From: a bacterium
Lineage (GTDB): Bacteria; Zhuqueibacterota; QNDG01; JAFGCO01
Assembly (NCBI GenBank): GCA_016930535.1
Contig: JAFGGN010000103.1
Location: forward strand, 1 to 47,323
DNA length: 47,323 nucleotides
Direction: 5' to 3'
The notes under the pieces were generated by a model that was not told the DNA's origin, did no database searches, and was given only the letters and a program-made list of their open reading frames with translations. This document shows, piece by piece, positions 43,687 to 47,323 of the stretch (position 1 is its first letter; the number at the start of each line of letters is the position of its first letter). The position numbers and the translations under genes are program-made.

Positions 43687-44343
43687 CTATTGGATTTTAT
43701 TTTCAGACAGAGAAAACAGGCGTTCGGATCTCGGTTCCCCGCATCCGGCGCATTCGGCGTCATACCAGCTCACAGGCAGGCCGCACCTGGGACAACGCCA
43801 GCGCTCTTCTTCGCATTTGACCCATTCCTGAACGCCTATCTCACGAATTTTATCAAGGTTCGGCAGGTATTCCTTACGGTGAAGATAGCGGCCCATATTC
43901 ATTAAATTCGTAATACGGGTGCAGGGCAGCTCTTCACAGTCCAAACAGCGGGAATCAGGCTGTTTTTTCTCAGCACAAGTCCTTATCGCGCAGTTTTGGC
44001 AGTGGGCAGCAAGCTTGCCGCCACTGAGACAGCCGTCGCAAATAAGGCCATCCATCCAGTTCGAAGGCGGAATACCGTTCTGTGCCTGTGCCGGTCCGGA
44101 TGATGATCTCTTCTCAAGTCTCTTTTTTCGTTGTTCTTTTTCGCCGTGTTTAGCGATGTAAGCCGGGCAGGCTCCGCAATATGTTCCGCATGCGGCTGCC
44201 AGATGTACCTTGCCCTTGTTGTCCTTTTTTTCTTTGTCTTCTGAGGCAGCCAGACAATCCAAAGAAAGACAGGCGTAACAGGCACCGGCAACCCCTTTAA
44301 CAAATTTTCTTCGGGTCATCTTATTTTTTTTATCTGAACCCAT
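43687..44343 (-). CDS. Tat-type DUF3795 cysteine-rich protein with C-terminal zinc ribbon
   Basis: The 218-residue protein begins with a twin-arginine-like signal (TRRKFVKGVAGACYACLSL). The DUF3795 core follows: CGTYCGACPAYIA, CDGCLSG, HCQNCAIRTCAEKK and CLDCEELPC, eleven or more cysteines likely binding a metal or iron-sulfur centre. A separate zinc-ribbon pair is near the end (CPRCG...CAGCG). DUF3795 proteins are widespread in anaerobes and lack a known function. The Tat signal means the cofactor would be inserted before export, which is unusual for a family normally thought of as cytoplasmic (inference). The start is either 44343 or an ATG eight codons later; neither has a strong ribosome site. 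Confidence 0.82.
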   Translation of the reverse strand: MGSDKKNKMTRRKFVKGVAGACYACLSLDCLAASEDKEKKDNKGKVHLAAACGTYCGACPAYIAKHGEKEQRKKRLEKRSSSGPAQAQNGIPPSNWMDGLICDGCLSGGKLAAHCQNCAIRTCAEKKQPDSRCLDCEELPCTRITNLMNMGRYLHRKEYLPNLDKIREIGVQEWVKCEEERWRCPRCGLPVSWYDAECAGCGEPRSERLFSLSENKIQ

Positions 44344-44471
44344 ATCTCATTTTTCTAAATTTTTAATATATGTCTTCATCCGATGTAATTCCACAAAATA
44401 CAAATCACTGAAAAATTGTCGTATTTTTCAGTCCGTCTTAATGCAATGGTTAGCCACTAATTTACAATAAG

Positions 44472-47018
44472 TTATTTTTGTAATATAAATTTCTTTACTT
44501 CTGAAAATTTTCCAACTTGTAATCTGTACAGATATATTCCACTTGGGAAACCTTTTGGTTGCCAAATTATTTCATACTTTCCTGCTATTTGAAATTCATT
44601 AACTAATGTAACTAATTCTTGACCAGAAATATTATAAATTTTCAGCGTCACATTACTTGACACATCTATATTGTATTTTATCTTTGTTCTAGGATTAAAT
44701 GGATTTGGATAATTTTGAAATAAATAAAAATCAGAAGATCCTAGATTGAATTGATTATTTGGAATATTGCTCTGTGTATCACCGTATGTTATACCATCGA
44801 TAATCGCACCCCTCAAAGAGACTGAACCGCCACCAGCCAAAAGGTGTGAACTGTTTGAAGAAGTCAATCCAAACAGCTCATGATATGTCCATGATTCAGA
44901 TGAGGGAATCCCTTCCTTGTTAATAATCACGCGTTTTTTAGACAAGCCGAAAATCGTTGTCGTATCAATTTTTGTTACAATGCCACCGTTTGTTGCTGTA
45001 TCACCAACCTGCCATGTAAAATCACAAACGACTTCATTGTCAGTTGAGTAATATTTTTTATAAATTTTTGTTGAATCGGATCTTTCATAGTATTGATTCT
45101 CTCCGAATATATAGTAAACATATTCATTAAAAGGTCTCATCCCCGTTATTTCAATTTGATAATCAGAATAATCACCTGTGAATGCATCGGCACTCCTGTA
45201 AAAATATACATTCCCTGCAGATAATGATTTGACTGCATTTTCGGGCGCTTCATGGAAGCCGATACCGGTGAGCTCGATTGTTTCGGTTCCGAATTCAGTC
45301 GCTATGGTCAGGAACGCCTCATAACCGACATGATTACCCGGGGTAAAAACAACCGGAATATTTACTGTTTTATCAGGCAATAGTTCAATTGATTGCATAC
45401 TGCAGGTAAAATTCAACGAATCCTTTCCCAGAACCGAGAAAGGACCAAAATGACATGAAGAGAAACCTGTATTTGTCAGATTAATATATTTTGTTTTGGT
45501 TCCAATACCAAAATGAATTGTATTGGATAAAATAGCATAGGGTTCAGTGGCATCACCGATTATTTGTATTTTTATATTGTTTGCATTGCTGGCTATGCTT
45601 AACGTGCCTTCAAAACGGCCGGAAGAGTTGGGATTAAAAAATACATTTATATACGCGCTATCGCCGGGCAGTATAGAAAAGGAACTGTCATAGATACTAA
45701 ACTGATAAGATCCTTCAATGGATAACTTTTCAATTACAAGCTCACCAGTGCCTCGATTATTGAGGATTATTTGTTTGCTTATTTTCTCGCCTGTATAAAC
45801 GCTGTCAAATAATACTCTGGATAAAGCCACATCAAGAATGCCGGTCTCTGTTATCCCGTCATAAACATAAACTTTTCCTCTGTGATGATTGTAATACGGC
45901 GCCCCGATCAAGGCAGCATTGTCATTTATGCTGACGGCGATCCCAAAATAATCCCTTCCCAGTCTGTCACTTGCATTCAGCTTAGTTAGCAGACTCCAAT
46001 CTAAATTGTTTTTATGATAGATATAAACAGACTCTTCATTATTTGGAGAACCGATGATCAATAAATTTTCGGAAAGAGATACGCTCTCTCCAAAAAATTG
46101 ATGAAATACCGGATCCGGCGGCGTTAATTTCGGGCATGCTACCCAATTTGTATCATTGAGCCTGTAAATATATACAGCGCCTATTCCGGTATTTTGTCTG
46201 AACGCGCCAATACATGCATGATTATCATCAATATCCACGGAACATCCAAAACAGTCATTCACTACGGCATCAGCCGGTTTTATCCTGGTCTGTTCGATCC
46301 ATCCATCAGCCATTAATCTATAGATATATACAGGGGTTGATCTTGGAGAATCATAGTTATTGACACCGACAATAATATGATTGCCATGTATTGCCACATC
46401 ATTTCCGAATCCATCATTTTTTCTACCGTCCGAGGCAGTAATCTTCTGGACGAAATTCCAATTTTCAGAATCGAATTTATAGATATATACGGAACCTGAA
46501 TTTTCTCCTTTATCATCATCACCATGTGAACCTACAACAATATACACGCCACTCATATCAACGGATACACCAAATTCATCACCGTCTACTCCATCATAAG
46601 CTTCGAGTTTTTGTGTTTGTAACCATGCGTTATTCGAATATTTGAACACATAAACCGATCCTTTTTTACCTTGAGCGTAAAGATTCCCGGGCGCGCCAAT
46701 AACCGAATGACTGTCCGATATCGAAACTGATGAACCAAAAAGGTCGGCATTTGTACCATCAATTGCTTTTAATTTGGATTGCTGCCTCCAGGTATCATCC
46801 TCTTTTTTAAAAATATAAGCAGCACCTGCATTGTCAGCTATATCCTCATCCTGTCTCGCTCCGACAATTAAAAATTTATCGAATGTGGATATCGACCATC
46901 CAAATTGATCCCCCGATCTTCGAATTTCGGGCAGGATATCACTTTCATTCATTTGCGGGGTGCAAATGCACGGACATAAATAACTACCAATTATTAGATA
47001 CAAAATATATTTATTCAT
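44472..47018 (-). CDS. Secreted FG-GAP propeller protein with ASH-like domains and sorting domain
   Basis: The 848-residue protein has a signal peptide (about 1-20). Seven FG-GAP-like blades (about 25-390) repeat D.FG.SVSI.....IGA......G.VYIYK, an integrin-like propeller. Two ASH/choice-of-anchor-like Ig domains follow (about 395-590, ILNNRGTGELVIEKLSI, LTNTGFSS). A further beta region and the sorting domain (NYPNPFNPRTKIKY...VKKFILQK) end the chain. The gene is clearly more AT-rich than those to the left, so it may have a different history. The ATG at 47018 has only a weak ribosome site (AAGAAATG). Such proteins are often adhesins or carbohydrate-binding surface proteins; no enzyme motif was seen. 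Confidence 0.85.
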   Translation of the reverse strand: MNKYILYLIIGSYLCPCICTPQMNESDILPEIRRSGDQFGWSISTFDKFLIVGARQDEDIADNAGAAYIFKKEDDTWRQQSKLKAIDGTNADLFGSSVSISDSHSVIGAPGNLYAQGKKGSVYVFKYSNNAWLQTQKLEAYDGVDGDEFGVSVDMSGVYIVVGSHGDDDKGENSGSVYIYKFDSENWNFVQKITASDGRKNDGFGNDVAIHGNHIIVGVNNYDSPRSTPVYIYRLMADGWIEQTRIKPADAVVNDCFGCSVDIDDNHACIGAFRQNTGIGAVYIYRLNDTNWVACPKLTPPDPVFHQFFGESVSLSENLLIIGSPNNEESVYIYHKNNLDWSLLTKLNASDRLGRDYFGIAVSINDNAALIGAPYYNHHRGKVYVYDGITETGILDVALSRVLFDSVYTGEKISKQIILNNRGTGELVIEKLSIEGSYQFSIYDSSFSILPGDSAYINVFFNPNSSGRFEGTLSIASNANNIKIQIIGDATEPYAILSNTIHFGIGTKTKYINLTNTGFSSCHFGPFSVLGKDSLNFTCSMQSIELLPDKTVNIPVVFTPGNHVGYEAFLTIATEFGTETIELTGIGFHEAPENAVKSLSAGNVYFYRSADAFTGDYSDYQIEITGMRPFNEYVYYIFGENQYYERSDSTKIYKKYYSTDNEVVCDFTWQVGDTATNGGIVTKIDTTTIFGLSKKRVIINKEGIPSSESWTYHELFGLTSSNSSHLLAGGGSVSLRGAIIDGITYGDTQSNIPNNQFNLGSSDFYLFQNYPNPFNPRTKIKYNIDVSSNVTLKIYNISGQELVTLVNEFQIAGKYEIIWQPKGFPSGIYLYRLQVGKFSEVKKFILQK

Positions 47019-47323
47019 TGAATCATTTCTTTTAATATTATTTTGGTCTTCTGGCTAGGGGATGCTCACCGGTGAATTTATCAAAAAATGGTTGTATTGA
47101 TAATGACCTGATCTGTTCTGTTTATTCTGGCCGGTCTACTCAAAAACCGGCCGATTATCCACTTCTTTTTACAGCTTCTCAGAAAAATAATCCAACAATG
47201 TAAATTCCAAATGCCCCGCCCCGCCGGCCAAGTCCAACCACACGTTGCAGGCGGAACTTCACTGTCCTTCAGTTCCGGTGCAGCTCTGTATCGTTATATG
47301 ATTCATTTTAATTTTAGAAAATC
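47019..47323. other. Right-edge intergenic stretch with a hairpin
   Basis: No convincing frame is present in the last 305 bases. GGCCGGT (47129-47135) and ACCGGCC (47146-47152) form a perfect 7-bp hairpin with a 10-base loop. It could end a gene to the right or lie in the leader of the FG-GAP gene. Confidence 0.55.

Noticed and set aside
1..47323. tRNA, rRNA, CRISPR, insertion sequence or prophage
   Set aside because: No cloverleaf, spaced direct repeats, transposase or phage structural motifs were found on reading both strands.

Overview
The window looks like a chromosomal piece of an uncultured Gram-negative bacterium of the FCB group. The KSB1, Calditrichota or Ignavibacteria side fits best. 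Eight large secreted proteins end in a FlgD-like C-terminal domain with the signature NPFNP (one variant NPFNT) and a terminal K(K/R)MLLLK-like tail. This is the type IX secretion-type sorting signal of those lineages. No rRNA, tRNA, CRISPR array, insertion sequence or phage gene was seen. The organism assignment is inference.

Bases 1-3720 hold a BlaI-type repressor and its translationally coupled M56 membrane peptidase. The sensor part of the peptidase is not a penicillin-binding domain. It is a cell-wall amidase followed by a cysteine-peptidase-like region. Two perfect inverted repeats sit on the promoter of the repressor. Bases 1-21 are the first codons of another leftward gene.

Bases 3869-12144 form the most coherent unit. 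A sensor kinase and an NtrC-type sigma-54 activator are followed by two near-consensus sigma-54 promoters. Each promoter is preceded, about 110 bp upstream, by the same 15-bp palindromic element. The promoters drive a small secreted DxDxDG (thrombospondin type-3-like) calcium-binding protein and a secreted Ig-like protein with a sorting domain. Directly downstream are a second DxDxDG protein and a beta-barrel-like outer membrane protein. I read this as a self-contained, sigma-54-controlled surface or secreted calcium-binding system that I cannot match to a named one.

Bases 12148-47018 are almost entirely leftward and are dominated by secreted plant-polysaccharide enzymes and accessory proteins. 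These include a propeller plus glycosidase fusion, a NodB deacetylase, a CE15 glucuronoyl esterase, a DUF2264 protein, a double GH43 enzyme, an esterase with PA14-like domain, an arylsulfotransferase-like protein, a GH28 remnant, a PQQ-propeller lipoprotein and a PL10 pectate lyase. Interspersed are a lysine 6-aminotransferase (rightward), an S41 peptidase, a tricorn-type protease, three flavodoxin-fold proteins, a DUF362 protein, a Tat-type DUF3795 protein and an FG-GAP protein. No SusC/SusD or TonB-dependent transporter gene is present, so export of the enzymes probably depends on the type IX-like route encoded elsewhere.

Bases 25348-26633 are a scar of fragments: a glyoxalase-fold tail, a sorting-domain tail and a histidine kinase with a missing N-terminus and an internal deletion. 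A frameshifted EF-hand gene (23408-23987) and a truncated GH28 gene (40245-40571) add to the signs of decay. By eye the base composition falls from GC-rich on the left to AT-rich at the right end.
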